Assembly: GCF_036569345.1 (NCBI RefSeq)
Contig: NZ_DATCQT010000175.1
Location: 1 to 64,000, forward strand
Reading direction: 5' to 3'
Length of the DNA stretch: 64,000 nt
Source of the DNA: Clostridium_AD sp036569345
GTDB lineage: Bacteria; Bacillota; Clostridia; Clostridiales; Clostridiaceae
Positions within the stretch are counted from its first letter, which is position 1; every line of letters begins with the position of its first letter. The position numbers and the translations under genes were made by a program. Below the pieces are notes generated by a model. It was not told the DNA's origin. It did no database searches and saw nothing but the letters and a program-made list of their open reading frames with translations. Shown here piece after piece: positions 31,981 through 39,781 of the stretch.

Positions 31981-32988
31981 TTATTTTATATCAACAACGG
32001 TACTTTTATCTGCAATATTCCACCAAGTTTTACCAGGATTTAAGGGCAAATCATTACCTTTATCATCAGTTAGAATAGTTTGTGATGTGGTAGTTTCTTT
32101 AAACCAGTGCATTTTAACAAACTTACCATTGCTAATAACATAACCATTCCCCGAGCCCACAAGTTCAATGTCTAAATGCTTTCCATCTGTTTGTGTTTTA
32201 ATAGAAGTAATCTGCACCACTATATTTTTAAAGGCTAGGGGAAGATTATCCTCTTTGTTATTTGAAGGCTTTCCATCCATGCTTTTTAGGTAAAGTCCAT
32301 TCTTAAAGGTGTAGCTAGTGTTGTATAATTTGTTTATTTTTAAAAGTACATTTGATGCAAGTGATAGTTTAACATTGTCCCAATAACTCTTATCAAATTT
32401 TAATTTTAGAGTAGGGGTGTATGTGAATTTTTTTGTCTTAACAAGAGCACTTAGCTTCTGGGTAGAAGTATAAAGGTTATGAGGAGCTTTTCTTATAGAA
32501 TCTCTCCAATATGTAGAAGCTTTTGTCATTTCATTCATACTCATTAATTTTTCATCGCTAATCATATCAAGTGCTTCTTGACTTCCTCCACAATGAGCAA
32601 AGGGCAGGTTATATTCCTTTGAAATATCTAAGAAATAAGACCGAGCACTTCTGATCGGTCCAATTTTTTGCACATCATTTTTTTGAAATAATGCAATGAA
32701 TCTAGGAATACCACCCTCGGCCATTGTTTCATAAACTATATCTGCAGCGTTTAATCCAGATTGAGGCCTTGCATCTACGGAGTTTTCAACTATGGCAAAT
32801 ACAGCAATATTATCTAATACTTCCTTGGTTACTTCTTCACCAGTATATGATGAAAAGTACTTTTGCACGGTCTTTACAGAGGTTTTCGGTTGGCTTTTAT
32901 CAACAATCGGTGCAGCTTTCCTGCTACACCCCTGAGTTATAAAGCTTATTGAGATAATTATACATAATAGCTTGGACTTATTTTTCAA
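31981..32988 (-). CDS. DUF3048 (YerB-like) lipoprotein
   Basis: A 335-residue lipoprotein: signal peptide with lipobox ITQGC near residue 20, then a DUF3048 domain with VENSVDARPQSGLNAADIVYE, EGGIPRFIALF, KIGPIRSARSYFLDI and AHCGGSQEAL, and a C-terminal DUF3048_C region ending GKTWWNIADKSTVVDI. YerB-type proteins sit outside the membrane; function is unknown, possibly envelope-related. I chose TTG 32988, nine bases after AAGGGG; the ATG three codons upstream lies directly on that ribosome site. The NlpC/P60 gene is 42 bases upstream on the same strand, so the two may be cotranscribed. Confidence 0.88.
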   Translation of the reverse strand: MKNKSKLLCIIISISFITQGCSRKAAPIVDKSQPKTSVKTVQKYFSSYTGEEVTKEVLDNIAVFAIVENSVDARPQSGLNAADIVYETMAEGGIPRFIALFQKNDVQKIGPIRSARSYFLDISKEYNLPFAHCGGSQEALDMISDEKLMSMNEMTKASTYWRDSIRKAPHNLYTSTQKLSALVKTKKFTYTPTLKLKFDKSYWDNVKLSLASNVLLKINKLYNTSYTFKNGLYLKSMDGKPSNNKEDNLPLAFKNIVVQITSIKTQTDGKHLDIELVGSGNGYVISNGKFVKMHWFKETTTSQTILTDDKGNDLPLNPGKTWWNIADKSTVVDIK

Positions 32989-33030
32989 ATTAAACATCCC
33001 CTTAATAACTTTTAGAAAAATATAAAATTA

Positions 33031-33483
33031 CTAAGTTGTTATTCGTCTAGCCGTGTTATAACCTGGCATATATTTTAATTCTATAATTTTAACAGCTGAT
33101 CCTGGTTTAGGTGAATGTATTAACTTACCATCTCCAACATACATACCAACATGATTTATTGGTGATCCAAAGAAAACTAAATCTCCTGTTCGTAAGTTAG
33201 ATTTACTAACCGCAGTGCCTTTTGATGTTTGATCTTTGGCAATACGTGGTAATTTTATATTGAAATGATTAAAAATATACATAGTAAAACCCGAGCAATC
33301 AAAACCAGCTGAGGTAGTTCCTCCACTTTTATACGGCGTACCAATAAATTGTTTTGCATAGGTTACAAGAGTAGTACCAGAAATTGAAATTGACTTAGCT
33401 TGTACATTTATATTGCTAATACTTAGCGACCCTGCGACAAATAAAGCAAGCGCAAAGGACGTAATCTTTTTAAAAATTTTCAT
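33031..33483 (-). CDS. Secreted NlpC/P60 peptidoglycan endopeptidase
   Basis: A 150-residue exported protein: signal peptide (residues 1-30, AXA site near VQAKS), then a minimal NlpC/P60 domain. Catalytic residues are visible: Cys in GFDCSGFTMY, His in NHVGMYVGDG, and the third polar residue in LIHSPKPGSAV. It should cleave D-Glu-diaminopimelate bonds in cell-wall peptides. There is no SH3 or other wall-binding domain, which is unusual for the family in Bacillus but common for small clostridial forms. SD GGAGGAG precedes ATG. Confidence 0.9.
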   Translation of the reverse strand: MKIFKKITSFALALFVAGSLSISNINVQAKSISISGTTLVTYAKQFIGTPYKSGGTTSAGFDCSGFTMYIFNHFNIKLPRIAKDQTSKGTAVSKSNLRTGDLVFFGSPINHVGMYVGDGKLIHSPKPGSAVKIIELKYMPGYNTARRITT

Positions 33484-33560
33484 ACATCTCCTCCGTTGTC
33501 CATATTTTGTAAACGTATTCTACTTATACTATTCTACATAGACAAAGAATTTCCTTTTAC

Positions 33561-33603
33561 AAAAAAATATTAATAATCTAATTTTAAAATTAGATTATTA
33601 ATA
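33561..33603 (-). terminator. Terminator after thiT
   Basis: A 36-base perfect palindrome (33568-33603; arms TATTAATAATCTAATTTT) is followed on the minus strand by TTTTTTT. It lies 40 bases after the thiT stop codon. Confidence 0.85.
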
Positions 33604-33642
33604 GGGGGGGATGTTTTATTGATTATAAGTGCTCACACATTC

Positions 33643-34278
33643 CTAGTTAGCTCTGTTTAGTACTATCTGAGATAAACGTTTTATAGGTAGAATCGCAATA
33701 ATTACACAGGTAATAATTGTTTCTAGTCCCATGTATGAACCGTTATAAATTAATGAGTATAAATAAACTGAACCACCATTTGCATAACTTCCGAAAAATA
33801 CTACGCCAGATATGAAATGGCATGTGAACCTTGCTAGCATTGCGAGGATTACCCCAACGAGAATTCCTTTAATGTTACATGCTCTAAAGTAGCCAACTAT
33901 TCCAATAGCCATAAAAGGAAGGGGATAATCAAATAATACTTGAACTGGATGGATTGCAAATGGATTCAACAAAAAATTAACAATTCCAAATAAAAAGCCA
34001 GTCAAAAAACCAACTTCTGGACCGTAAAATAGAGCTATAAGTACTATTGGAATCATACTTCCAGCAGTTACGCTACCACCTTGTGGTAATTTAAAAATAG
34101 TAATTAGTTGTAATGAAGTAGCTAATGCAATAGACATGCCAACTAAGGCAATCATTTGAGTAGTAAATTTAATTTTCCTGATTTTTAAGACTGCAAAAAT
34201 TAATAAAAACACCCCTAGTAGTGCAAAAATAGAAATAGGACTTTTGGTAATTTCAGCAATTCGATCGTTAAAATTCAT
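33643..34278 (-). CDS. thiT: ThiT, thiamine-specific ECF transporter S component
   Basis: A 211-residue membrane protein with six or seven helices that captures thiamine and works with the shared EcfA/A'/T module. The ThiT-type motifs are GGSVTAGSMIPIVLIALFYG, HPVQVLFDYPLPFMAIG, ARFTCHFISGVVFFGSYA and NGSYMGLE. The residues between helices 4 and 6 form the thiamine pocket in known structures. Upstream lie a TPP riboswitch and terminator, so the gene is repressed when thiamine pyrophosphate is plentiful. SD GGAGG precedes ATG. Confidence 0.95.
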   Translation of the reverse strand: MNFNDRIAEITKSPISIFALLGVFLLIFAVLKIRKIKFTTQMIALVGMSIALATSLQLITIFKLPQGGSVTAGSMIPIVLIALFYGPEVGFLTGFLFGIVNFLLNPFAIHPVQVLFDYPLPFMAIGIVGYFRACNIKGILVGVILAMLARFTCHFISGVVFFGSYANGGSVYLYSLIYNGSYMGLETIITCVIIAILPIKRLSQIVLNRAN

Positions 34279-34320
34279 TTATATAACCTCCACGTATTGT
34301 GCTACAGAACTATTATGGTA

Positions 34321-34354
34321 AAAACAAAAAAACTATATTCTCAAAGGAATATAG
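34321..34354 (-). terminator. Riboswitch-controlled terminator before thiT
   Basis: On the minus strand CTATATTC-N6-GAATATAG is followed by TTTTTTTGTTTTT. It lies between the TPP aptamer and the thiT ribosome site and gives transcriptional control. Confidence 0.85.
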
Positions 34355-34375
34355 CTAATGTATTTATACATCATA

Positions 34376-34463
34376 ACCGCTTTCCTCCGCTGGTATTATC
34401 CAGATCAGGTATAAGGGTTAATGAATTTTATATTCATATCTCAGCCATAAGGCACCCCTAGCA
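34376..34463 (-). promoter_or_regulatory. TPP riboswitch (THI element)
   Basis: The minus strand carries the conserved blocks GGGGTGCC, GGCTGAGA, TACCTGATCTGGATAATACC and AGCGGAGGAAAG in the right order and spacing. It binds thiamine pyrophosphate and controls the terminator at 34321-34354 and thus thiT. Confidence 0.97.
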
Positions 34464-34666
34464 CATATATTATTATTTCTCTTTAATTATATAGCAGTAT
34501 ATTACATTTTACAATCGGTTTTTGGATTCTAGTATTAAATTGCTAATATTTTAAAATTTATAAAAGGTTATTTTAGTGAAAATATCTATTATAATACAAA
34601 TATTTATATTATAATAGATACTAACTAAGATTAAGTATTCACAATATGTTGAGAGGTGATTTTTAT

Positions 34667-36112
34667 ATGTATGATGTAATTATTATAGGGTCAGGAGTAG
34701 TAGGAGCAGCCATAGCAAGGGAACTTTCAAGATATAATATAAAAATAGCAATTTTAGAAAAAGAAGATGATGTAGCAACAAAAGCGACAAAAGCTAATAG
34801 TGGGATAGTTCATGGTGGATATGCTGCAAAGTATGGTACATTAAAGGGAAAATTATGTGCAAAAGGAAATAAAATGTATGGTAAACTTGATAGTGAATTA
34901 AATTTTGGGTACAGAATGCCAGGAGCTTTGGTGATTGGGTTTGACGAAGAAGATGAGAAAAAAATTAATGAGCTTTTCGAGAATGGTCTAAAAGCGGGAT
35001 GTGATGATTTAGAGATTATAAGAGGAGACAGGTTAAAAGAAATAGAGCCAAACTTAAGTCACGAGGTAATTGCGGCACTTTATGCTAAAAGCGTAGGAGT
35101 AACATCACCTTACGAATTTGCAATAGCATTAGTAGAAAATGCAATAACTAACGGTGTAGAATTAAAGCTTGAGAATGAAGTAATATCTATAGAAACTTTA
35201 GAAGAAAAATTTATTGTTCATACAAATAAGGAAGATATTGAAGCAAGATATATTATAAATGCTGCTGGACTTCATAGTGATAATATAGCTAATATGGTAG
35301 GAATAGATTCTTTTAAAATACTACCTAAGAGAGGGCAATATATTCTAATGGGAAAAGATCAAGGGCACCTTGTAAATACTGTTATTTTCCAAGTGCCTAC
35401 AGATAAGGGGAAAGGAATACTCGTAACTACCACATACCATGGTAATTTTATGATAGGACCTGATGCGGAGCAGGTGAGTGATAGAGATGATGTATCAACT
35501 AGCGCTCAGACTTTAAAAGATGTTATTATCGCAGCTAGAATGTCTATACCTAATTTTAATCTATCTAAGGCCTTGACTACTTTTTCAGGTATAAGAGCTA
35601 CCAGTAGTACAGGTGATTTTATTATTGAGGAGAGCAAAGTTAAAAGGTTTATAAATGTCGCTGGAATAGATTCACCAGGACTTACATCATCACCTGCAAT
35701 TGCAGAGATGGTGGTAGATATACTTAAAGAGTCAGGATTAAATCTTACTCGTAAGAATGATTTCAATCCACAAAGGAAAGGGATAGTGGTAAAAAAGGAT
35801 AAAAATTTTGATGGGAAAGTAAACCATGAAGATCCATCAAAAAACATAATATGTAGATGTGAGTCGGTTACAGAATCTGAAATTGTAGATGCTATTCATA
35901 GAAATATTCCAATTAATTCTACAGATGCTATTAAAAGACGTACAAGGGCTGGAATGGGACTTTGCCAAGGGGATTTTTGCAAAAATAGGGTTGTATCTAT
36001 AATAGCAAGAGAATTAAATATTAACGAAGATAAAGTAAGCCAGAGGGGAAGTAGTATTTTAAAGCCACCTGTAAAACCAGAAATAAAATTAATTAGGAAA
36101 TTAAAATATTAA
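34667..36112 (+). CDS. GlpA-like FAD oxidoreductase with C-terminal BFD domain
   Basis: A 481-residue flavoprotein. Residues 1-360 form a glycerol-3-phosphate-dehydrogenase-type DAO fold: dinucleotide motif IIIGSGVVGAAIARELSRY, NSGIVHGGYAAKYGTLKG, and FSGIRATSSTGDFIIEES. Residues about 395-460 are a BFD [2Fe-2S] domain (CRCESVTESEIVDAIHR ... GMGLCQGDFCKNRVV). Clostridial glpA-like genes often sit next to a second FAD protein and a DUF1667 protein; neither is here, so this one may act alone or with partners elsewhere. Start ATG 34667 follows GAGAGGTGAT. The carbonic anhydrase gene begins 28 bases later, so they form an operon. Confidence 0.85.
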   Translation: MYDVIIIGSGVVGAAIARELSRYNIKIAILEKEDDVATKATKANSGIVHGGYAAKYGTLKGKLCAKGNKMYGKLDSELNFGYRMPGALVIGFDEEDEKKINELFENGLKAGCDDLEIIRGDRLKEIEPNLSHEVIAALYAKSVGVTSPYEFAIALVENAITNGVELKLENEVISIETLEEKFIVHTNKEDIEARYIINAAGLHSDNIANMVGIDSFKILPKRGQYILMGKDQGHLVNTVIFQVPTDKGKGILVTTTYHGNFMIGPDAEQVSDRDDVSTSAQTLKDVIIAARMSIPNFNLSKALTTFSGIRATSSTGDFIIEESKVKRFINVAGIDSPGLTSSPAIAEMVVDILKESGLNLTRKNDFNPQRKGIVVKKDKNFDGKVNHEDPSKNIICRCESVTESEIVDAIHRNIPINSTDAIKRRTRAGMGLCQGDFCKNRVVSIIARELNINEDKVSQRGSSILKPPVKPEIKLIRKLKY

Positions 36113-36140
36113 ATAAAAACAAAATTAAGGAGATAATAAT

Positions 36141-36686
36141 ATGGATAGATTAATAAAGATAAATACTAAAGATGATATATTTGATAAATATAAAAATACA
36201 CCCATCAGTGTTTTATTAGAATACCATAATTTAAGCACACCGTATGAAGCAGTAAGTAGTCCACAAATGTTAATTGGAATGTGTATGGATAACAGGAAAT
36301 ACCTGCATATACCAAATAACTTTGCATATATTATTCGTTCTGGTGGAGGAACACTACGTTTTAGTGAATTTAAGGTTTCATATTCAATCGCAATAGGAGG
36401 AATTAAAACTATTGCTCTTATTGCTCATAATCATTGTGGAATGGTTAATTTGATGTCTAAAAGGGAACAATTTATTCAAGGACTTGTTGATATTGTAGAA
36501 TGGGATAGACAAAGAGCAGAAGATCATTTTATGAATTTTGCCCCAATGTTTGAAATTGATAATGAAATAGAGTTTGTTTTAGAAGAAGCTATGCGGTTAA
36601 GAACTAAATACCCTAATATACTAATAGCTCCTCTTTATTATAACTTAGATGACAATTTGCTGTATTTAGTTAAAGAGAACCAGTAA
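36141..36686 (+). CDS. Beta-type carbonic anhydrase-like protein
   Basis: A 181-residue protein with zinc ligands Cys48, His96 and Cys99 and the catalytic Asp-Arg pair (Asp50, Arg52) in CMDNRK and HNHCG. These fit beta-carbonic anhydrase, which interconverts CO2 and bicarbonate. The overall sequence is divergent and longer at the C-terminus than minimal plant-type-like bacterial forms, so carbonyl sulfide or CS2 hydrolase activity is also possible. SD AAGGAG precedes ATG. It follows the GlpA-like gene by 28 bases and precedes the deacetylase gene by 38, probably one transcription unit. Confidence 0.8.
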   Translation: MDRLIKINTKDDIFDKYKNTPISVLLEYHNLSTPYEAVSSPQMLIGMCMDNRKYLHIPNNFAYIIRSGGGTLRFSEFKVSYSIAIGGIKTIALIAHNHCGMVNLMSKREQFIQGLVDIVEWDRQRAEDHFMNFAPMFEIDNEIEFVLEEAMRLRTKYPNILIAPLYYNLDDNLLYLVKENQ

Positions 36687-36724
36687 TATTATATTAGTTA
36701 ACTAAATTTAATCAAGGAGGAACT

Positions 36725-37588
36725 ATGAAAAAAAACATATATTTAATATTTTTATTTGCTATTTTAATTTCTTTTTCAGGATGTTTTAGTAGTAAGAATA
36801 ATGTAACTCAAAAAACAAAATTAGTTACACCACCACCTGTAGTTGAAAAAATAAAGCCTGCTGAGGTAGTTAAAGCTCTATTAAAACCAGATTTTGATAA
36901 TAATGCTGTTATGATGGCACCTAGTAAGAGTGTACCAGTTCTAATGTATCACTCAATTTCATATGAGAAAGATAATCCTATTCGTCTTCCCGTTAAAATA
37001 TTTGAGCAGCAATTAAAATATCTAAAAGATAATGGGTATTATACTATTTCACTTGAGAATTTATATGAATACTTCATGACGGATACAAAAATACCAGAAA
37101 AATCTGTAGTTCTTACGTTTGATGATGGCTATAAAGATAATTATACAGCCATGTTCCCTGTACTTAAAAAATATAATTTTAAAGCAACAATTTTTGTTAT
37201 TACGTCCAGTATTGATAAATATCCAAACAGTATGACTTCTGAGCAACTTTTAGAAATGGAGAAATATGGAGTTGATATAGAAAGCCACACTGTAAATCAT
37301 GAAAATTTAAAAGACCTTTCAAAGGAAAAGCAATTGGCAACTCTAATCAAATCAAAAAAGGTTTTGGAAAAAATGCTAAATAAAAAAGTAAACTTTTTTG
37401 CATACCCTTTTGGTGGTTACAATGCTAACGCTATTGAAGCTGTAAAAGAAGCAGGGTATATAATGGCCTTCAGTACTGATGGTAGATGGTCTTCAAAATC
37501 AGATGGTATATTGCAATTACATAGGGTATATATAAGTTCATTTTATGACATGGAAGAATTTAAAAATAGGGTTACTAATCCTAACTAA
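36725..37588 (+). CDS. Polysaccharide deacetylase lipoprotein
   Basis: A 287-residue lipoprotein: signal peptide with lipobox FSGC (Cys near residue 20), a Pro-rich linker, then a NodB/CE4 domain. The domain shows VPVLMYHSI, TFDDGYKDNY (catalytic base Asp plus metal Asp), IESHTVNHENL (metal His pair), FFAYPFGGYNANAIEA and a final LQLHRVYISSF. It should remove acetyl groups from peptidoglycan or another N-acetylated wall glycan outside the membrane, giving lysozyme resistance or acting in the spore cortex. SD AAGGAGG precedes ATG. Last gene of the 34.7-37.6 kb unit. Confidence 0.9.
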   Translation: MKKNIYLIFLFAILISFSGCFSSKNNVTQKTKLVTPPPVVEKIKPAEVVKALLKPDFDNNAVMMAPSKSVPVLMYHSISYEKDNPIRLPVKIFEQQLKYLKDNGYYTISLENLYEYFMTDTKIPEKSVVLTFDDGYKDNYTAMFPVLKKYNFKATIFVITSSIDKYPNSMTSEQLLEMEKYGVDIESHTVNHENLKDLSKEKQLATLIKSKKVLEKMLNKKVNFFAYPFGGYNANAIEAVKEAGYIMAFSTDGRWSSKSDGILQLHRVYISSFYDMEEFKNRVTNPN

Positions 37589-37730
37589 TAATTTTATTTT
37601 AAAAACAAAATAACCATTTATTGCTTTTTGATATAAGTAGTGTTACGGTATAAGTAAATCTTAGGTTAATGATTAAAGATTTTGTGATTTATACTATACC
37701 TCTCGAAAAGTTATATAACAAATTACATTT

Positions 37731-37835
37731 ACAAAGTTATCGTTCTGAGTGCATGAGGGTTCGTCCCGAGTGAGAAGGCGAGAGAATAGTTGTATTATTA
37801 CAAAGAGTATACCAGTTAGTGGTGCATCTTTGATT
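37731..37835 (+). promoter_or_regulatory. Structured 5' leader RNA ahead of TM1266-hydG (unrecognised class)
   Basis: Four short helices can form: CAAAG (37732-37736) with CTTTG (37828-37832) closing the unit; TTCT/AGAA (37743-37746, 37773-37776) leading to GGG-TTCGT-CCC (37757-37767); TTGTA-TTAT-TACAA (37790-37803); ACCA-GTTAG-TGGT (37811-37823). The internal loop repeats GAGTG on both strands. It does not match the T-box, TPP, SAM, cobalamin, NiCo or c-di-GMP patterns that I know. A terminator follows immediately, as in riboswitches. Confidence 0.45.
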
Positions 37836-37845
37836 TTACCATACT

Positions 37846-37880
37846 ATCCTTGTGCCTTTTTGGTACAAGGATTTTTTTAA
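37846..37880 (+). terminator. Leader terminator before the TM1266-family gene
   Basis: ATCCTTGTGCC-TTTTT-GGTACAAGGAT followed by TTTTTTTAATTT. It ends 26 bases before the start codon, leaving little room for a promoter after it, so the downstream genes need readthrough. Confidence 0.85.
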
Positions 37881-37905
37881 TTTAATAAAAGAAAGGATTT
37901 TTTTA

Positions 37906-38163
37906 ATGGAGACAAGAATTGCTTTAATTGGAATTATAGTTGAAAACAAAGATGCTGCTCCAAAACTTAATGCTATTCTTCACGAATACAATGAGTACAT
38001 CGTAGGTAGAATGGGAATTCCATATCAAAAACGTAATATTTCTGTAATAAGTGTAGTAATGGATGCGCCGAATGATGTTATTAGCGCCCTATCAGGTAAA
38101 CTTGGAATGTTACCACATGTAAACATCAAAACACTTTATTCAAAAGTGCCGACTTTAGAATGA
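37906..38163 (+). CDS. TM1266-family iron-only hydrogenase system putative regulator
   Basis: An 85-residue ACT/NikR-C-like domain protein: ETRIALIGIIVENKDAAPKLN, HEYNEYIVGRMGIPYQ, then SVISVVMDAPNDVISALSGKLG. Family members are found next to hydEFG genes and are annotated as hydrogenase-system regulators; there is no DNA-binding domain, so the mode of action is unclear and ligand or metal sensing by the ACT-like fold is inference. Start ATG 37906 is set by GAAAGGA upstream. hydG follows after 98 bases on the same strand. Confidence 0.88.
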   Translation: METRIALIGIIVENKDAAPKLNAILHEYNEYIVGRMGIPYQKRNISVISVVMDAPNDVISALSGKLGMLPHVNIKTLYSKVPTLE

Positions 38164-38261
38164 TAGAGACATAATTAAATCACTATAAATGGTTTATGAG
38201 TTATAAATGGAATGAAAGTTTTGTAAATTAAAAATATTAACAATAAAAAGGAGATTATGTT

Positions 38262-39680
38262 ATGTATGATTCTAAGTCTAAAAACGCAACAGAGTTTATT
38301 GATGATGGTGAGATTCTATCAACCGTTGCCTATGCTAAGGAAAACAAAAGAAATCGTGAATTGATAGACAGTTTGATAGAACGTGCAAAAGACTGTAAAG
38401 GATTAACTCATCGGGAGGCTGCTGTACTTCTAGAATGTGATTTGGAAGATGAGATAGAAAAAATGTTTAAAGTAGCAAAAGAAATTAAGCAGAAGTTTTA
38501 TGGCAACCGTATTGTCATTTTTGCTCCACTATATCTTTCAAACTACTGTGTAAATGGGTGTGTGTATTGTCCTTATCATTCTAAAAATAAAACGATATCT
38601 CGTAAAAAACTTACGCAAGAAGAAATAGTGCAAGAGGTTATAGCACTTCAGGATATGGGACACAAGAGATTGGCTTTAGAATCAGGAGAAGATCCTATTA
38701 ATAACCCAATAGAATATATTTTGGAAAGCATCAAAACCATTTATAGTATTAAGCATAAGAATGGGGATATCCGTAGGGTAAATGTAAATATTGCGGCAAC
38801 AACCGTAGAAGAGTATAAGATGCTTAAGGAAGCAGGAATTGGTACCTATATACTTTTCCAAGAAACTTATAACAAGAAAAGTTACGAAGAGCTACACCCA
38901 ACAGGACCAAAACATAACTACGCATATCATACTGAGGCTATGGACCGTGCAATGGAAGGCGGTATCGATGATGTGGGAATTGGAGTTTTATTCGGTTTAA
39001 ACATGTACCGATATGACTTTGTTGGCTTGCTTATGCATGCAGAACACTTAGAGGCAGCTAAAGGTGTGGGCCCACATACAATTAGTGTTCCACGTATTTG
39101 CCCAGCAGATGATATTGATCCTAATACATTTTCAAACTCAATCTCCGATGAGATGTTTGAAAAAATTGTTGCCATTATTCGTATAGCTGTTCCATACACT
39201 GGTATGATTGTTTCCACACGTGAATCAAAAACTACTCGTGAACGTGTTCTAGAACTAGGTATATCTCAGGTAAGTGGAGGTTCATGTACCAGTGTTGGAG
39301 GATATGCTAAAGTAGAAGCTGAAGATGATAACTCAAAGCAATTTGAAGTAACTGACACCCGTAAATTAGATGAAATTGTAAATTGGCTTTTGGAAATGGG
39401 GTATATTCCAAGCTTTTGCACCGCTTGTTATAGAGAAGGGCGTACGGGTGATCGTTTTATGAAACTTGTAAAGGCAGGTCAAATAGGAAACTGCTGTCAG
39501 CCAAATGCACTTATGACACTTAAAGAATATTTAGAGGATTATGCTTCCGATGATACTAGGAAAAAGGGTGAGGTGTTGATTCAAAAGGAGATTCCTAATA
39601 TAAAAAATGATAAGGTTCGTGCAATTGCAGTAGAGCATTTGAAAGAGCTTAAGGATGGAAAAAGAGATTTCCGTTTCTAA
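38262..39680 (+). CDS. hydG: HydG, radical SAM tyrosine lyase of H-cluster maturation
   Basis: A 472-residue enzyme that cleaves tyrosine to make the CO and CN ligands of the [FeFe]-hydrogenase H-cluster. The radical SAM motif is Cys96-x3-Cys100-x2-Cys103 (NYCVNGCVYCPYH). The C-terminal auxiliary-cluster cysteines are in CTACYREGRTGDRF and IGNCCQPNAL, which distinguishes HydG from ThiH. Other family blocks are LESGEDPINNP, FQETYNKKSYEELHP and GGSCTSVGGY. SD AAAAGGAG precedes ATG. hydE and hydF are not in the window. It would serve the hydrogenase at 21188 among others. Confidence 0.96.
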   Translation: MYDSKSKNATEFIDDGEILSTVAYAKENKRNRELIDSLIERAKDCKGLTHREAAVLLECDLEDEIEKMFKVAKEIKQKFYGNRIVIFAPLYLSNYCVNGCVYCPYHSKNKTISRKKLTQEEIVQEVIALQDMGHKRLALESGEDPINNPIEYILESIKTIYSIKHKNGDIRRVNVNIAATTVEEYKMLKEAGIGTYILFQETYNKKSYEELHPTGPKHNYAYHTEAMDRAMEGGIDDVGIGVLFGLNMYRYDFVGLLMHAEHLEAAKGVGPHTISVPRICPADDIDPNTFSNSISDEMFEKIVAIIRIAVPYTGMIVSTRESKTTRERVLELGISQVSGGSCTSVGGYAKVEAEDDNSKQFEVTDTRKLDEIVNWLLEMGYIPSFCTACYREGRTGDRFMKLVKAGQIGNCCQPNALMTLKEYLEDYASDDTRKKGEVLIQKEIPNIKNDKVRAIAVEHLKELKDGKRDFRF

Positions 39681-39687
39681 AATTAAG

Positions 39688-39722
39688 AAAGGTATAGCAA
39701 AAATTAAATTTGCTATACCTTT
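39688..39722. terminator. Bidirectional hairpin between hydG and metA
   Basis: AAAGGTATAGCAAA pairs with TTTGCTATACCTTT around seven bases. It is the third member of the GGTATAG-Y-AAA palindrome family and separates two converging genes. Confidence 0.75.
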
Positions 39723-39781
39723 TGTTTTGCTATGCCTTTTGAAGAGTATATATGAGAATATTTTATCAGCAACTGTTTGTG

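Noticed and set aside
37731..37880. T-box or known metal riboswitch before TM1266-hydG
   Set aside because: No TGGNACCGCG core or specifier stem, and the NiCo, Mn, Mg and TPP consensus blocks are absent, so no known class is claimed.
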